Shown: positions 8,856 through 18,867 of the stretch, piece by piece
Numbering within the stretch: the first letter of the stretch is position 1
How the letters are laid out: each line of letters opens with the position of its first letter
From: Niastella sp.
GTDB lineage: Bacteria; Bacteroidota; Bacteroidia; Chitinophagales; Chitinophagaceae
Assembly: GCA_017744515.1 (NCBI GenBank)
Contig: JAGIBF010000010.1
Location: 1 to 40,110, forward strand
DNA length: 40,110 nt
Reading direction: 5' to 3'
The notes under the pieces: model-generated
What the model was told of the DNA's origin: nothing
The model's database searches: none
Seen by the model: the letters and a program-made list of their open reading frames with translations, nothing else
Program-made: the position numbers and the translations under genes

Positions 8856-9024
8856 ATTGTCTTATTTTATCAGCAAATTTTGCGTGAAATAACAGGACTT
8901 TTATTCACTTAAGTTAATATTTCGCCGATTGTGATGGTCCGCTAAACAAAACAATAGTGTCTTTCTGCTTACTGGTATAGCGTTAACAAAAATTATTTTA
9001 TGTTTACGTTAATTTACCAGCAGC

Positions 9025-9642
9025 ATGCCGGATAATAAATACAGTGAACAGGAATTGGTCCAGCGGTTTCAGGCCGGTGAGGAAGATGCTTTTGCAATAA
9101 TCTATGATGCTTATCATAAAAAGGTATTGTTTTTCGCCCGCCGTTTTGTGTCAGATCTAAATGCCACGGACATTACGGCTGATTGTTTTGTCGGGTTGTG
9201 GCAGCGGCGCGGGAATTTCCCTTCTCTTCCAGCTATTTCGTCGTATCTGTTTATAACGGCCCGCAACCGTTGTTATAATTTAATAGCGCACGAGCAGGTA
9301 AAAGAGAAACACAAAGGAGAACTGATCAATTTAATGGAAACGGAAACCATTCCTGACAGTGACCTGGAGGACATCAGGGTACAGTTGATAGGCTTAATCC
9401 GGGCGGAATTGAACCGGTTGCCCAAAAAGATGCGTGCGGTCTTTATTTTATCTTTTCAGGAAGGGCTCAAGCCGGCCGAGATAGCTGAACAACTCAATAT
9501 CAATGTAAAAACGGTGAGTAATCAAAAGGCTACCGCGATCAGGCTGCTGCGGCAGGCATTGGCGGATCATCCTCTGGAGTTTGTGCTTTTATTGCTGCTG
9601 CAACTGGAACTTACCAGGACTGTAGTTCATGATCTATGTTAA
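9025..9642 (+). CDS. ECF-type RNA polymerase sigma factor (Bacteroidota sigma-70 expansion family)
   Basis: The 205-residue protein has a sigma region 2 (about 10-75: LVQRFQAGEEDAFAIIYDAY, then DITADCFVGLWQRR). Its sigma region 4 (about 133-185) has the helix-turn-helix GLKPAEIAEQLNINVKTVSN. A hydrophobic C-terminal tail (PLEFVLLLLLQLEL) follows, as seen in Bacteroidota ECF sigma factors next to FecR. It is expected to be held by the downstream FecR-like protein and released when the SusC-like transporter binds its substrate. The FecR gene starts 91 nt downstream. Confidence 0.93.
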   Translation: MPDNKYSEQELVQRFQAGEEDAFAIIYDAYHKKVLFFARRFVSDLNATDITADCFVGLWQRRGNFPSLPAISSYLFITARNRCYNLIAHEQVKEKHKGELINLMETETIPDSDLEDIRVQLIGLIRAELNRLPKKMRAVFILSFQEGLKPAEIAEQLNINVKTVSNQKATAIRLLRQALADHPLEFVLLLLLQLELTRTVVHDLC

Positions 9643-9733
9643 TGTTCCAATCTTTTTTGCCTGTTTTTTTATTTTAAACAAAATTTCATGGGAAGTTTTG
9701 GCTGTTGAACTGTTTATATAAAGACACCTGATT

Positions 9734-10963
9734 ATGGCAGCTTCCCCGAAATACATCGCCGAACTCATTTACCGTCATTTAAACGGAACGATCACTGCTG
9801 CCGAAGCAGCAGCATTACAACTGTGGTTAAAAGAATCACCGGAAAACGAGCGTTTCTTATCTGCTGTTACTGATGAGGATGACCTTGCCGACCTTGTTTT
9901 ATTTGATGAACAGTATGAGCAGACTGAAATGAAGAGATCTCTTTATAAGACAATCAGTTCCCGGCTTTCTTTTTCCGACCCCTCCGCTATAAAGCCTGTT
10001 CAACTGCCTGTTCACCGGGTTCACTTTTTGCGCAGGTGGGGCTGGGCAGCAGCCTGTGTGTTGTTTATTTTGTCTTTAAGTGTTTACTTCCGGATAATCA
10101 GTGACCGGTCTGATACGTCAGGCGATCTCCTTTCACAGGGGCAGGATATTCAACCCGGCAGCAGCAGCGCTTTTCTTCGATTGGCCGATGGCTCCAGGGT
10201 ATTATTAGATAGCCTGCAGTATGGCGTGGCAGCCATGCAGGGTAATACTCAATTGATCAGGGACAGTAATGATCATATCACTTACAGGCAGGATAATAAA
10301 CAGGCATTATCGGATATTCTTTATAACACGCTTACCAATCCCCGCGGAAGCCGGGTAGTGAGTATAGTACTTCAGGATGGCAGCCGGGTATGGCTGAATG
10401 CGGGTTCCGTATTGACCTACCCTACCGCTTTTACAGGAAATTCCCGTCAGGTGACGCTTACCGGTGAAGCTTATTTTGAAGTGGCTCATCGTGCGTCGAT
10501 GCCATTTATTGTAAACAGGAATGCGCTTGCTGTTACCGTACTGGGCACCCACTTCAATGTGATGGCGTATGAGGACGATAACGCAATAAAGGTAACACTG
10601 CTGGAAGGAAGTGTGCGTGTTGATAAAGGTATTTTAACCGGCGTTCTGCAGCCTGGACAGCAGGCAGTAGTTGCCGGTGACCTGCGAGTCATTAAAGATG
10701 CCGACATTGAACAGGCCATTGCCTGGAAGGAAGGCTTCTTCCAGTTTAATAAAACCAGCATCGACGACGTGTTACGCGAAGCGGCCCGCTGGTATGATAT
10801 AGACATCATATATGAAGGCCAACGGCCAACCGATACTTTCACCGGGGGCATCACACGCTCTTCCTCCTTATCCGAATTATTAACTATTCTTCAAATGAAC
10901 CGGGTTCATTTTCGACTCGAAGGCAGAAAGCTGGTAGTACTGAATGGTCCGCAAAACAAATGA
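9734..10963 (+). CDS. FecR-type anti-sigma factor
   Basis: The 409-residue protein has a cytoplasmic N-terminus with YIAELIYRHLNGTITAAEAA, typical of FecR-like anti-sigma factors. One transmembrane helix follows at about 101-121 (WGWAAACVLFILSLSVYF). The periplasmic part has a FecR beta domain (about 200-310, with GSRVVSIVLQDGSRVWLNAG and VTLTGEAYFEVAHR). The C-terminal domain (about 335-405) matches DUF4974, which contacts the STN domain of the transporter. It sits between the sigma factor and the SusC gene, the normal order for a trans-envelope signalling set. Confidence 0.93.
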   Translation: MAASPKYIAELIYRHLNGTITAAEAAALQLWLKESPENERFLSAVTDEDDLADLVLFDEQYEQTEMKRSLYKTISSRLSFSDPSAIKPVQLPVHRVHFLRRWGWAAACVLFILSLSVYFRIISDRSDTSGDLLSQGQDIQPGSSSAFLRLADGSRVLLDSLQYGVAAMQGNTQLIRDSNDHITYRQDNKQALSDILYNTLTNPRGSRVVSIVLQDGSRVWLNAGSVLTYPTAFTGNSRQVTLTGEAYFEVAHRASMPFIVNRNALAVTVLGTHFNVMAYEDDNAIKVTLLEGSVRVDKGILTGVLQPGQQAVVAGDLRVIKDADIEQAIAWKEGFFQFNKTSIDDVLREAARWYDIDIIYEGQRPTDTFTGGITRSSSLSELLTILQMNRVHFRLEGRKLVVLNGPQNK

Positions 10964-10981
10964 TGCAATGGATACCGGCAT

Positions 10982-11012
10982 AAAAAACCGCCCCGGATTG
11001 CAGCCGGGACGG
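10982..11012 (-). terminator. GC-rich hairpin between FecR and SusC, terminator-like on the reverse strand
   Basis: CCGCCCCGG (10988-10996) pairs with CCGGGACGG (11004-11012), with one mismatch and a 7-nt loop. The A-run before it gives a T-run on the reverse strand, so it is a good terminator only in that direction. On the forward strand there is no T-run. There it might act as a partial attenuator or as an mRNA-stabilising stem before the highly expressed SusC message. Confidence 0.35.
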
Positions 11013-11105
11013 CTATAGCGGCCGGGTCTTATTATAAGTCGTGGCAGACTTTATTTTTAACCGTCTGAACGGATTCATCCGGAATGACCCAAACCAACCA
11101 AAACT

Positions 11106-14100
11106 ATGCAGTTAATTGCTAACGGCAAAAAAGTGCCGTGTCTGTGCATTAAAACACTGTTTATGCTGAAGTGGACGATCATCTTACTGCTGTTAACCTG
11201 TTTGCAGGTTAGTGCGAAGACTTACGCGCAGAACATTACGCTTACCGTTTCCAACATCCCTTTTGAAAATGTGCTGAAGGAATTAAAAAAGCAAAGCGGG
11301 TATCAGTTTTTCTACAATGACGCTATGCTGAAGGATGCAAAGCCTGTGACGTTGAATGTAAAGGACATGGCCCTGGAAAGGGTATTGGAACTTTGCTTTC
11401 GCAACCAGCGGCTTACTTATTCTATTATCAACCGGACGGTGGTACTAAAAGATGCAGAAGCATTGCAGCAGGGATTGGAGCAGGCTGTAGAGCAAGCAGA
11501 CCCGCAAACGGTCTCCGGTACCGTATTGGATGAAAAGGGCAAGCCTCTGGCCTATGCAGCTATCATACTGAGCCCCGGACGCCGCTATATTGCTACGAAT
11601 GAAGCTGGTTTTTTCAGCTTCGACAATGTTGCTCCCGGTAGCTACACGTTGTCTATATCGCACGTAGCTTATACCAGGATAGAGCGGGCAATCCGGGTGA
11701 GTAATGCGCCTGTGCAGCTGCAGTTTCAATTGACGCCTTTTACCCGGGAAGAGGAGCAGGTGGTGGTAAACACCGGTTATCAAACGAAAAATAAAGCGGG
11801 TACTACCGGCTCTTATTCGGTAGTTACCGCCAAAGACCTTGAACAAACGCCCAGCCCCAACCTGATGGAAAGGATGGAAGGCAAAGTGACAGGTGTAAAG
11901 TTCGATCTCCGCAATAACAGGATACAGATCCGCGGGCTGAATGGATTTGCAGCTACCAATCCCAGTTATGCACCTTTGATCGTGATAGACGGGTTTCCTG
12001 CACAGGACCAAACGCTCACTACGATTCCTAATGGAATGATCAGCCGCGACCCCGGCCTCAACCCTCCTTCATCGCCGCCGGCTACAGGTAATGCTATTTT
12101 GAGTTCTCTCAACCCCAACGATATTGAAAGTATCACTTTTCTTAAAGATGCTGCCGCTGCCGCCATCTGGGGTGCGAGGGCTGCCAACGGCGTCATCGTG
12201 ATAGAAACCAAAAAAGGAAGAAGAGGTGCTACCGTTATCAATGTGTCCAGCACGCTGAGTATTTCCGCTCCTGCCAATTTCAATAACATGAAAGCTATGA
12301 GCAGTGCTGAATACATAGAATTCGAACAGGAACTGTTCGACAGGAATTACCTGGCCGATCCCTATCTCGACTGGCGCTCCACCGAGGTGAGCGAAGCCCA
12401 GCAATGGATGTTCCGGGCCAAACGCGGCCTGGTCACTGCCACTGAGCGCGATGCTGCGCTGGCAGCATTGCGCAGCAGGTCGAATTACGGACAGCTGAAG
12501 GATAAACTGCTGCAACGGGCCGTGAGTCAACAGTACAACCTCGCACTGTCGGGCGGTAGTGAGAACAGCACCTGGTACCTGTCGGGCAACTTTACCCGCA
12601 ACGTACCGGTATTCAAAAACAATTATGCAGAGAAGTATTTTATCACAGCCAATACGACCAACGATTTTTTGAATAAAAGGATCACGTTAAGCACCAATAT
12701 CAACTATACTTCTTCCAAAACGCAAACGAACGGCGCGGCTATCAATGCCCTGAGCATCGGCGGCCGGGGGATGCGTCCTTACGATATGCTGGTGGATGAG
12801 AACGGTAATGCCATACAGCGTGGATTGACATACACCAAAGCTGTGGCCGATAGTTTTGCCAGCCGTGGCTACCTGCCCTGGACATATAGCCCCATCGACG
12901 AACTGAGGTATAACAATGCTATGATCTCCGACAATGCTTTTCGTCTTGGCGTGAACCTGCGGGGAACCATCACGAAATGGTTGTCGCTGGAATTATCCGG
13001 GCAAATGCAGCGTAAGGCCAGCGAGCAGGAGCAACTGCAAAACCGCGACAGCTATGATGCACGCGAGCTCATCAATACCGGCACCACCATCGTGAATGGC
13101 CGGCCGGTGTATGGTGTTCCATTGGGAGGTATACTGCGGATGGCCAACAGTACCAGCAACGATTATGGTTTGCGCGGTCAGCTGAACTTCAACAAAACCT
13201 TCTATAACGAACACAACGTTGCCATCACCGCGGGCAGTGAGATCAGGGAATCGCGTGGCCGCGGATATTCTCAAACGAGATATGGCTATGATGAAATGAC
13301 TTCTTCTTCCGTAGCGATAGACCCCAATGTACCGTACAACAATATCCTCGGCTACCAGTCTGTGATTGGTCCCGGTTCAGATGGCTTCATCACCAAAGGC
13401 AGGAGAAGGTTCCTTTCTTATTATGGCGTGGGCGACTACTCCTGGAAGAACAGGTATTTTGTGAGTGGCAGTGTTCGTTTTGACGATGCCAATATCATTG
13501 GAGTGGACCGCAGGAACAGGGCTATCCCCCTTTGGTCTGCCGGCCTCAAATGGAACGTGAGCCAGGAAAAGTTCATGAAGAACATCCATTGGATAAACCG
13601 GTTGGGGTTAAGGCTTACGTATGGTAAAGGCGGCGGCGCGCCTGCCAGCGGTCAAACGTTTGCCACTGTCAATTTCAATTCTATCGACTCGTATACACAG
13701 TTGCCCTACGCTTCAATCATTACACCGGCCAACCAGTCGCTTGGTTGGGAAATAACTACCACTACCAACCTCGGCCTGGATGCCAGCGTGCTGAAGAACC
13801 GGTTGTCTTTTTCTTTCGAAATCTACCGCAAAAAATCAGACGACATCCTCTATAGTCTGCCTTATAATTCTACGTATGGCTGGAACTCCCTGCAATACAA
13901 TACAGCCAATTTAAAGGGACATGGCTATGAAGTGAATATAACCGGGCAACTGATTCAAAAAAGGGATTGGCGTCTCACTTCCAACTTCAATATCTCCTAT
14001 AATACCAATGAGGTAACAGATAATCGTTTTCCATTGAATACCGGATTTGTGGGCAGCCGTATTTTTGTAGGCTACCCTACAGATAATCTTTTTGTGTACC

Positions 14101-14729
14101 AATGGGCAGGACTTGACGACAAAGGGCAATCGCAAGTATACGATGCGGAAGGGAAAGTGATCAACAGTTCCGCTCCTTCTACTATCGTGCGGGCTACGAA
14201 GTATGCAGGCCGCACCACAGCGCCTTATTTTGGTGGCTTTTCGAACACCCTGCAATACAAAAGCCTCAGCTTATCTGTACGCGCTACCTATTATTTCGGC
14301 CACAAGTTCCTGGACAATTCCATCGGCACAGGCTACCCTACCAGCGGCTCTTTTGTGGGCTTCCTCAACCCCAGTCAGGTAATTACCCGGAGATGGAGGA
14401 ATCCCGGCGACGAAGCATTCACTACGGTGCCTGGTGTAGCGGGTGTCAACTTCAATAGTATGGATTGGTACAGAAGTTCCGACCTCAACGTAAAGAATGC
14501 CGGTTTTGTGCGCTTGCAGCAGGTGTCGCTCGGCTATGCGCTTTCTCAAAGGCTGATCAGCAGGATCAGGGCATTCAAATCCGTGAACGCCGGCTTCACT
14601 GCCAGTAACCTTGGTATTCTTTGGAGAGCCAATAAAGAAGGACTGGACCCGGAGTACATGCCCAACGGTACTTTCAATAACCTGCCGCCTTCTGTCAATT
14701 ATGTTTTCAGCCTAAACTTTTCATTATAA
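11106..14729 (+). CDS. SusC/RagA-family TonB-linked outer-membrane transporter with STN domain
   Basis: This 1207-residue protein has an N-terminal hydrophobic export signal (about 18-40, ending SAKTYAQ). A secretin/TonB N-terminal (STN) domain follows (about 42-115, FENVLKELKKQSGYQFFY), then a carboxypeptidase-regulatory-like domain (about 135-212, VSGTVLDEKGKPLAYAAI). The TonB plug (about 228-370) includes RIQIRGLNG, LIVIDGFP and IESITFLKDAAAAAIWG. The rest is the beta barrel, ending in an aromatic-containing strand (NYVFSLNFSL). The STN domain marks it as a signalling transducer for the upstream FecR and sigma factor. With SusD it forms the pedal-bin import complex for oligomers. The start at 11106 is the one given by the open frame; a later Met at 11163 would also leave a signal peptide. 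Confidence 0.95.
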   Translation: MQLIANGKKVPCLCIKTLFMLKWTIILLLLTCLQVSAKTYAQNITLTVSNIPFENVLKELKKQSGYQFFYNDAMLKDAKPVTLNVKDMALERVLELCFRNQRLTYSIINRTVVLKDAEALQQGLEQAVEQADPQTVSGTVLDEKGKPLAYAAIILSPGRRYIATNEAGFFSFDNVAPGSYTLSISHVAYTRIERAIRVSNAPVQLQFQLTPFTREEEQVVVNTGYQTKNKAGTTGSYSVVTAKDLEQTPSPNLMERMEGKVTGVKFDLRNNRIQIRGLNGFAATNPSYAPLIVIDGFPAQDQTLTTIPNGMISRDPGLNPPSSPPATGNAILSSLNPNDIESITFLKDAAAAAIWGARAANGVIVIETKKGRRGATVINVSSTLSISAPANFNNMKAMSSAEYIEFEQELFDRNYLADPYLDWRSTEVSEAQQWMFRAKRGLVTATERDAALAALRSRSNYGQLKDKLLQRAVSQQYNLALSGGSENSTWYLSGNFTRNVPVFKNNYAEKYFITANTTNDFLNKRITLSTNINYTSSKTQTNGAAINALSIGGRGMRPYDMLVDENGNAIQRGLTYTKAVADSFASRGYLPWTYSPIDELRYNNAMISDNAFRLGVNLRGTITKWLSLELSGQMQRKASEQEQLQNRDSYDARELINTGTTIVNGRPVYGVPLGGILRMANSTSNDYGLRGQLNFNKTFYNEHNVAITAGSEIRESRGRGYSQTRYGYDEMTSSSVAIDPNVPYNNILGYQSVIGPGSDGFITKGRRRFLSYYGVGDYSWKNRYFVSGSVRFDDANIIGVDRRNRAIPLWSAGLKWNVSQEKFMKNIHWINRLGLRLTYGKGGGAPASGQTFATVNFNSIDSYTQLPYASIITPANQSLGWEITTTTNLGLDASVLKNRLSFSFEIYRKKSDDILYSLPYNSTYGWNSLQYNTANLKGHGYEVNITGQLIQKRDWRLTSNFNISYNTNEVTDNRFPLNTGFVGSRIFVGYPTDNLFVYQWAGLDDKGQSQVYDAEGKVINSSAPSTIVRATKYAGRTTAPYFGGFSNTLQYKSLSLSVRATYYFGHKFLDNSIGTGYPTSGSFVGFLNPSQVITRRWRNPGDEAFTTVPGVAGVNFNSMDWYRSSDLNVKNAGFVRLQQVSLGYALSQRLISRIRAFKSVNAGFTASNLGILWRANKEGLDPEYMPNGTFNNLPPSVNYVFSLNFSL

Positions 14730-14742
14730 CAACTGCGCGATC

Positions 14743-16110
14743 ATGAAATCATTACTGTATATATCCATCATTATTTTACTGTGTACCACCAGTTGCCGGA
14801 AGTACGTGGAGATACCTCCGGAAAATGCCAGGGAACTGAAAGAAACACGCGACTATCAATCGCTGCTGAACAATGCTTCTCTGCTGTTTGAGCGAACGTA
14901 TATCTATCCCATCTGGGCAAGTGATGATGCAGGCACCAACGACCTGCCCTGGCAAAATGCCCAAAACGCCATGATCACCAACGCTTATACATGGGCGCCG
15001 AAGATATGGGGACAGACACAGGAAGATGTAGACTGGCAAAACCTGTATAAGTCCATGTTCACAGCCAATACCGTTATCACGGAAGTGATGGCCAGCATTG
15101 GCGGAACGGATGCGCAAAAACGAAAAGCATATGCAGAGGCGCTCGTGCATCGCGCCTACCTGTATCATACATTGGTGAACATATATGCAAAGCAATATGA
15201 TGCTGCAACAGCGGCTGCCGATCCCGGCGTACCAGTATTGCTGGACAACCGTTTATTTGCCAACCTCACCAGGTGGTCGGTTGCGGCTGTGTATGAACAG
15301 GTGATCAAAGACCTCGAGGCAGCCTTGCCGGAACTGCCCGACCAACCCGATTTTGTTACCAACCCTGGTAAGGGGGCTGCCTATGCCATGCTGGCGCGTG
15401 TGTACCTGAACCAGCGCAAGTGGCAGGATGCCCGGCGCTTTGCTGACAGTGCACTGCGATTGAAAAGCGGCCTTATCGACCTCAACGGATTTGTGAACAG
15501 CACCACTGGTTATCCACGCAAGATCAACGACCCGGAGGTCATCTTTTCCAAACTGACCGGCCCCGGCATCACGACTGTGCCGCTGAGTGATGGGCTGATG
15601 GCTTTGTTTGATACGAAAGATCTTCGTTACCGGATATACACCCGGCCGGGTGCGCAGATAACGCGTTCCAATTTTACCAACCGGGGTTATATGAAGCACC
15701 AGATCGTAACAGATGGCATTTATGTAGGGCCTTCTGTTCCTGAGATGATGCTGACCAAAGCAGAGTGTGAAGCAAGACTGGATAATGCCGCAGCTGCCAC
15801 CGACCTGCTCAATACTTTGCGTAAGAAAAGGTTTACAGCTGCGGATTATGTCGATGTGCCGGTAACCAATGCAGCAGATGCACTGCAGGCAGTGGTAGCA
15901 GAAAGAAGAAGAGAACTCATGGGGACTGGTATGCGCTGGTTTGATCAGCGCCGTTTGCAGAAAGACCCATCTTTTAATTTTATAACACCTGTTATCCGCA
16001 TCTTCAAAGGCACCACCTATACCCTGCCGCCTGGCAGCAACCTGTACGTGTTTGCCATTGCAGACAGATACATTCAGCTAAATCCCGAGATAGAGCAGAA
16101 CCCCCGATAA
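14743..16110 (+). CDS. SusD/RagB-family surface lipoprotein
   Basis: The 455-residue protein begins with a lipoprotein signal peptide ending in a lipobox (LLCTTSC, Cys about 18). It then shows the alpha-helical TPR-type fold of SusD: AYAEALVHRAYLYHTLVNIY, then GKGAAYAMLARVYLNQRKW and the C-terminal VVAERRRELMGTGMRWFDQRR motif. It starts 13 nt after SusC and serves as the lid that captures the ligand. The neighbouring metalloprotease rather than a glycoside hydrolase suggests a peptide ligand, but that is an inference. SusD length is a little below the common 500-600 residues. Confidence 0.94.
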   Translation: MKSLLYISIIILLCTTSCRKYVEIPPENARELKETRDYQSLLNNASLLFERTYIYPIWASDDAGTNDLPWQNAQNAMITNAYTWAPKIWGQTQEDVDWQNLYKSMFTANTVITEVMASIGGTDAQKRKAYAEALVHRAYLYHTLVNIYAKQYDAATAAADPGVPVLLDNRLFANLTRWSVAAVYEQVIKDLEAALPELPDQPDFVTNPGKGAAYAMLARVYLNQRKWQDARRFADSALRLKSGLIDLNGFVNSTTGYPRKINDPEVIFSKLTGPGITTVPLSDGLMALFDTKDLRYRIYTRPGAQITRSNFTNRGYMKHQIVTDGIYVGPSVPEMMLTKAECEARLDNAAAATDLLNTLRKKRFTAADYVDVPVTNAADALQAVVAERRRELMGTGMRWFDQRRLQKDPSFNFITPVIRIFKGTTYTLPPGSNLYVFAIADRYIQLNPEIEQNPR

Positions 16111-16136
16111 CCACGCTACATATTTAACAATTATTA

Positions 16137-18701
16137 ATGATTATGTTTACAAACAAACGTAAGGTGATCCCTATTGTCCTCAGTGCCGGCCTGCTGGTGG
16201 CGATCAATGTGCATGGCCAGCAAAGGCAAAAAGTACCGGAGGTGAAAAAGGCCGATACGACCGCCGCCGCAACGAGGGCAGATACTACCCGCAAGCCTGC
16301 CGTACTCATCAGGCCATATAAGGATGTGATTACCGCTGATGTGAAAACACGTAACGGCTTTCTGACTGTTCACCAGAAAGAGGACAAGTATTATTTTGAA
16401 GTACCCAATGGCATTCTTGGCAGAGATATCCTGATCGTAGGCCGGGTATCGAAGGCTGCCGCTGAAATGCGCAACAACCTCAATGGCTATGCCGGTGACC
16501 AGATCGGTGAAACGGTTTTTCGTTTTGAAAAAGGGAATGGGAAAAAAATATTCCTGCGCAGGGTGTCTTTTATGGAATATAATGGTGATAGCACCAAACC
16601 CATGTTTGGCAGTGTGGAGAAGAACAATGTGATGGCTATTGTAATGGCTTTCCCCGTGATCTCCTTTAAACCGGACTCTTCTGCTGTGGTAGTGGATGTG
16701 ACAGATTTTCTGAATGGCGATAATGACATCCTGTATTTTCAGGGCAAGGCTTATAAAGATCGTGCAGGTGTAGGCGCTCAATTAAATGATCGCAGCTACC
16801 TTGACTATGTACGCCCCTTCGATTCCAATATTGAAATACGTGCTGTAAAAACGTATTCAGCCGGCACCAACCCTGCTGCCTCCAGTTATACGATGGAACT
16901 GAATTCCTCTCTTGTGCTGCTGCCGGAAAAGCCTATGCAACCGCGGCTGGCAGATAAGCGTGTGGGTTATTTTTCAGTAGGCTACCGCGACTTCGATGCC
17001 AACCCGCAGGGTGTAGCGGATAAAATAATGGTCAAGAGATGGCGGTTGGAACCCAGGCCTGAAGACGTAGAAAAATATAAACGAGGCGAACTGGTGGAGC
17101 CTGTAAAGCCGATTGTTTTTTATATCGATCCCACAACTCCTAAAAAATGGATACCTTATCTCATTCAGGGAGTGAATGACTGGCAAAACGCGTTTGAACG
17201 GGCTGGTTTTAAAAATGCCATCATTGGCCGCGAAGCGCCATCACGTGAAGAGGACAGCACGTGGAGCATCGACGACGCCCGGCATTCCGCTATCATCTAT
17301 CGTGCTTCTGCCATTCCAAACGCCATGGGCCCCAGTGTATCCGATCCCCGCAGCGGAGAGATCCTTGAAAGTCATATTTTCTGGTATCATAATGTGATGT
17401 CTTTGCTCCATGCCTGGTATTTTGCCCAGTGTGGCGCCACAGACGCCCGTGTATTGCAACCGGAACTGGATGATGACCTTATGGGCAAGCTGATCCGGTT
17501 TGTTGCCGCTCATGAGATTGGACATACGCTTGGACTGATGCACAACTTCGGTTCCAGCTCTACCGTTCCGGTGGAAAAGCTGCGCGATAAGATCTGGGTA
17601 GAGTGGCATGGTCATACGCCTTCCATCATGGATTATGCCCGCTTCAATTACGTGGCGCAGCCGGAAGATCATATCGGCGAAGCCGGCCTCTTTCCCCGTA
17701 TCAATGATTACGATAAATGGGCTATTGAATGGGGCTACCGCTGGCGGCCGGAATTCAGCAATGAACAGGCGGAGCAAAAAGCGCTGGCAAAGATAGTGTC
17801 GGACAGCCTGCAAAAGAATCATCGGCTTTGGTTTGGCTCCGAAGCGGATTACTACGATGCCCGCAGTCAATCGGAAGCGATTGGCGACGATGCGGTAAAA
17901 GCCGGAGAATACGGCCTGAAGAACCTGAAGCGGTTAATGCCTGGTGTGGTAAAATGGTCATCGACGCCGTATGAAGACTTCCGCCGGCCGTTGAATTTCG
18001 TGCGGGCCATTTTTGATCAATATATATTGTATATGGGGCATGCCATGGCAAATGTGGGAAGCATTGAAAAGACGGAGAAGATCGGTATCGACGCCGGTGC
18101 GGTATATGCACCACGCGGTTATGCTGCACAGAAAGAAGCGGCTGCTTTTCTCAATAAACATCTTTTTGAAACGCCGCAATGGCTGAATAATCCCGATATA
18201 TCGGCAAAATGGACCTTCAATTTTGCCGGTGAGATCAATAAACTGCAAACAGAAGCGCTTGCTTCGTTGCTTAGCAGGCAACGTCTGATGCGCTTGTTGT
18301 GGGCCGAACAGGTATACAATGAAAATCAAAGCATCAAAACCTATACGGTTTCGGCTTTATTGGAAGATCTGACGAAGGGCATCTGTGCGGAAATATATGC
18401 CGGTAAAAATATCGACGCGTACCGGCGCAACCTGCAGAAGGCATATGTGTCCCGGATGTTACAGGTGGCGTACCCTGCTGTGCGGGAAAACGATTTCAGC
18501 GATATGCTGATCCCCTGGAGTTACCTCGTTGCTTATTCGGATATTCCTTCGCTCGCTAAAGATGGCGCGCGGCAATTGCAGGCACAGATCAGGAAGACGC
18601 TTGACTCTCCCACGCTCAATAAGGCAACCCGCCTGCATCTCCAGGAGTTGCATACGCAGCTTACAGCACGCTTTACGGCTGAGAGAAAAGGTGAAAAATA
18701 G
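16137..18701 (+). CDS. Secreted zinc-dependent metalloprotease (DUF5118/DUF5117, metzincin-like)
   Basis: The 854-residue protein has an N-terminal Sec signal (about 1-28, ending INVHGQ), a short DUF5118-like segment and a long DUF5117-like beta region (about 60-320). The catalytic domain carries HEIGHTLGLMHNF at about 459-471. This is a full HExxHxxGxxH zinc motif with catalytic Glu 460, and SIMDY supplies a Met-turn at about Met 498. Proteins of this family are common beside SusC/SusD pairs in Bacteroidota and are thought to cleave extracellular or periplasmic protein. It starts 26 nt after SusD; a second in-frame Met lies at 16143. A strong terminator ends the unit. Confidence 0.92.
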   Translation: MIMFTNKRKVIPIVLSAGLLVAINVHGQQRQKVPEVKKADTTAAATRADTTRKPAVLIRPYKDVITADVKTRNGFLTVHQKEDKYYFEVPNGILGRDILIVGRVSKAAAEMRNNLNGYAGDQIGETVFRFEKGNGKKIFLRRVSFMEYNGDSTKPMFGSVEKNNVMAIVMAFPVISFKPDSSAVVVDVTDFLNGDNDILYFQGKAYKDRAGVGAQLNDRSYLDYVRPFDSNIEIRAVKTYSAGTNPAASSYTMELNSSLVLLPEKPMQPRLADKRVGYFSVGYRDFDANPQGVADKIMVKRWRLEPRPEDVEKYKRGELVEPVKPIVFYIDPTTPKKWIPYLIQGVNDWQNAFERAGFKNAIIGREAPSREEDSTWSIDDARHSAIIYRASAIPNAMGPSVSDPRSGEILESHIFWYHNVMSLLHAWYFAQCGATDARVLQPELDDDLMGKLIRFVAAHEIGHTLGLMHNFGSSSTVPVEKLRDKIWVEWHGHTPSIMDYARFNYVAQPEDHIGEAGLFPRINDYDKWAIEWGYRWRPEFSNEQAEQKALAKIVSDSLQKNHRLWFGSEADYYDARSQSEAIGDDAVKAGEYGLKNLKRLMPGVVKWSSTPYEDFRRPLNFVRAIFDQYILYMGHAMANVGSIEKTEKIGIDAGAVYAPRGYAAQKEAAAFLNKHLFETPQWLNNPDISAKWTFNFAGEINKLQTEALASLLSRQRLMRLLWAEQVYNENQSIKTYTVSALLEDLTKGICAEIYAGKNIDAYRRNLQKAYVSRMLQVAYPAVRENDFSDMLIPWSYLVAYSDIPSLAKDGARQLQAQIRKTLDSPTLNKATRLHLQELHTQLTARFTAERKGEK

Positions 18702-18744
18702 TGCTCCATGAAAATGCACTGGCCCCCGTTTACCAGTGTTATCG

Positions 18745-18777
18745 CAGTCCCGGGATAGTATCCCGGGGCTGTTTTTT
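18745..18777 (+). terminator. Strong intrinsic terminator after the protease gene
   Basis: An 11-bp stem (18745-18755 with 18761-18771, one G-T pair) has a 5-nt loop and is followed by six T residues. It closes the SusC-SusD-protease unit. Confidence 0.85.
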
Positions 18778-18838
18778 GTGGTCCGCTCAACAAACTTAAT
18801 TAGGCCTTTTAAACAAAGTCGTCCGTCAAAACACCCTC

Positions 18839-18857
18839 TACTTTTGTATCAACAAAA
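18839..18857 (+). promoter_or_regulatory. Promoter -7 box TACTTTTG with shared leader TTTGTATCAACAAAA
   Basis: TACTTTTG (18839-18846) fits the Bacteroidota TAnnTTTG box. It is fused to TTTGTATCAACAAAA (18843-18857), 10 nt before the ATG at 18868, exactly as at 3816-3830. No clear -33 TTG element is seen, which would fit activator dependence. Confidence 0.5.
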
Positions 18858-18867
18858 CAAAATAACA

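Noticed and set aside
18736..18867. Longer start for the SDR at 18868
   Set aside because: It would overlap the intrinsic terminator of the previous gene and the TACTTTTG promoter box, and the extra residues match nothing in the SDR family.
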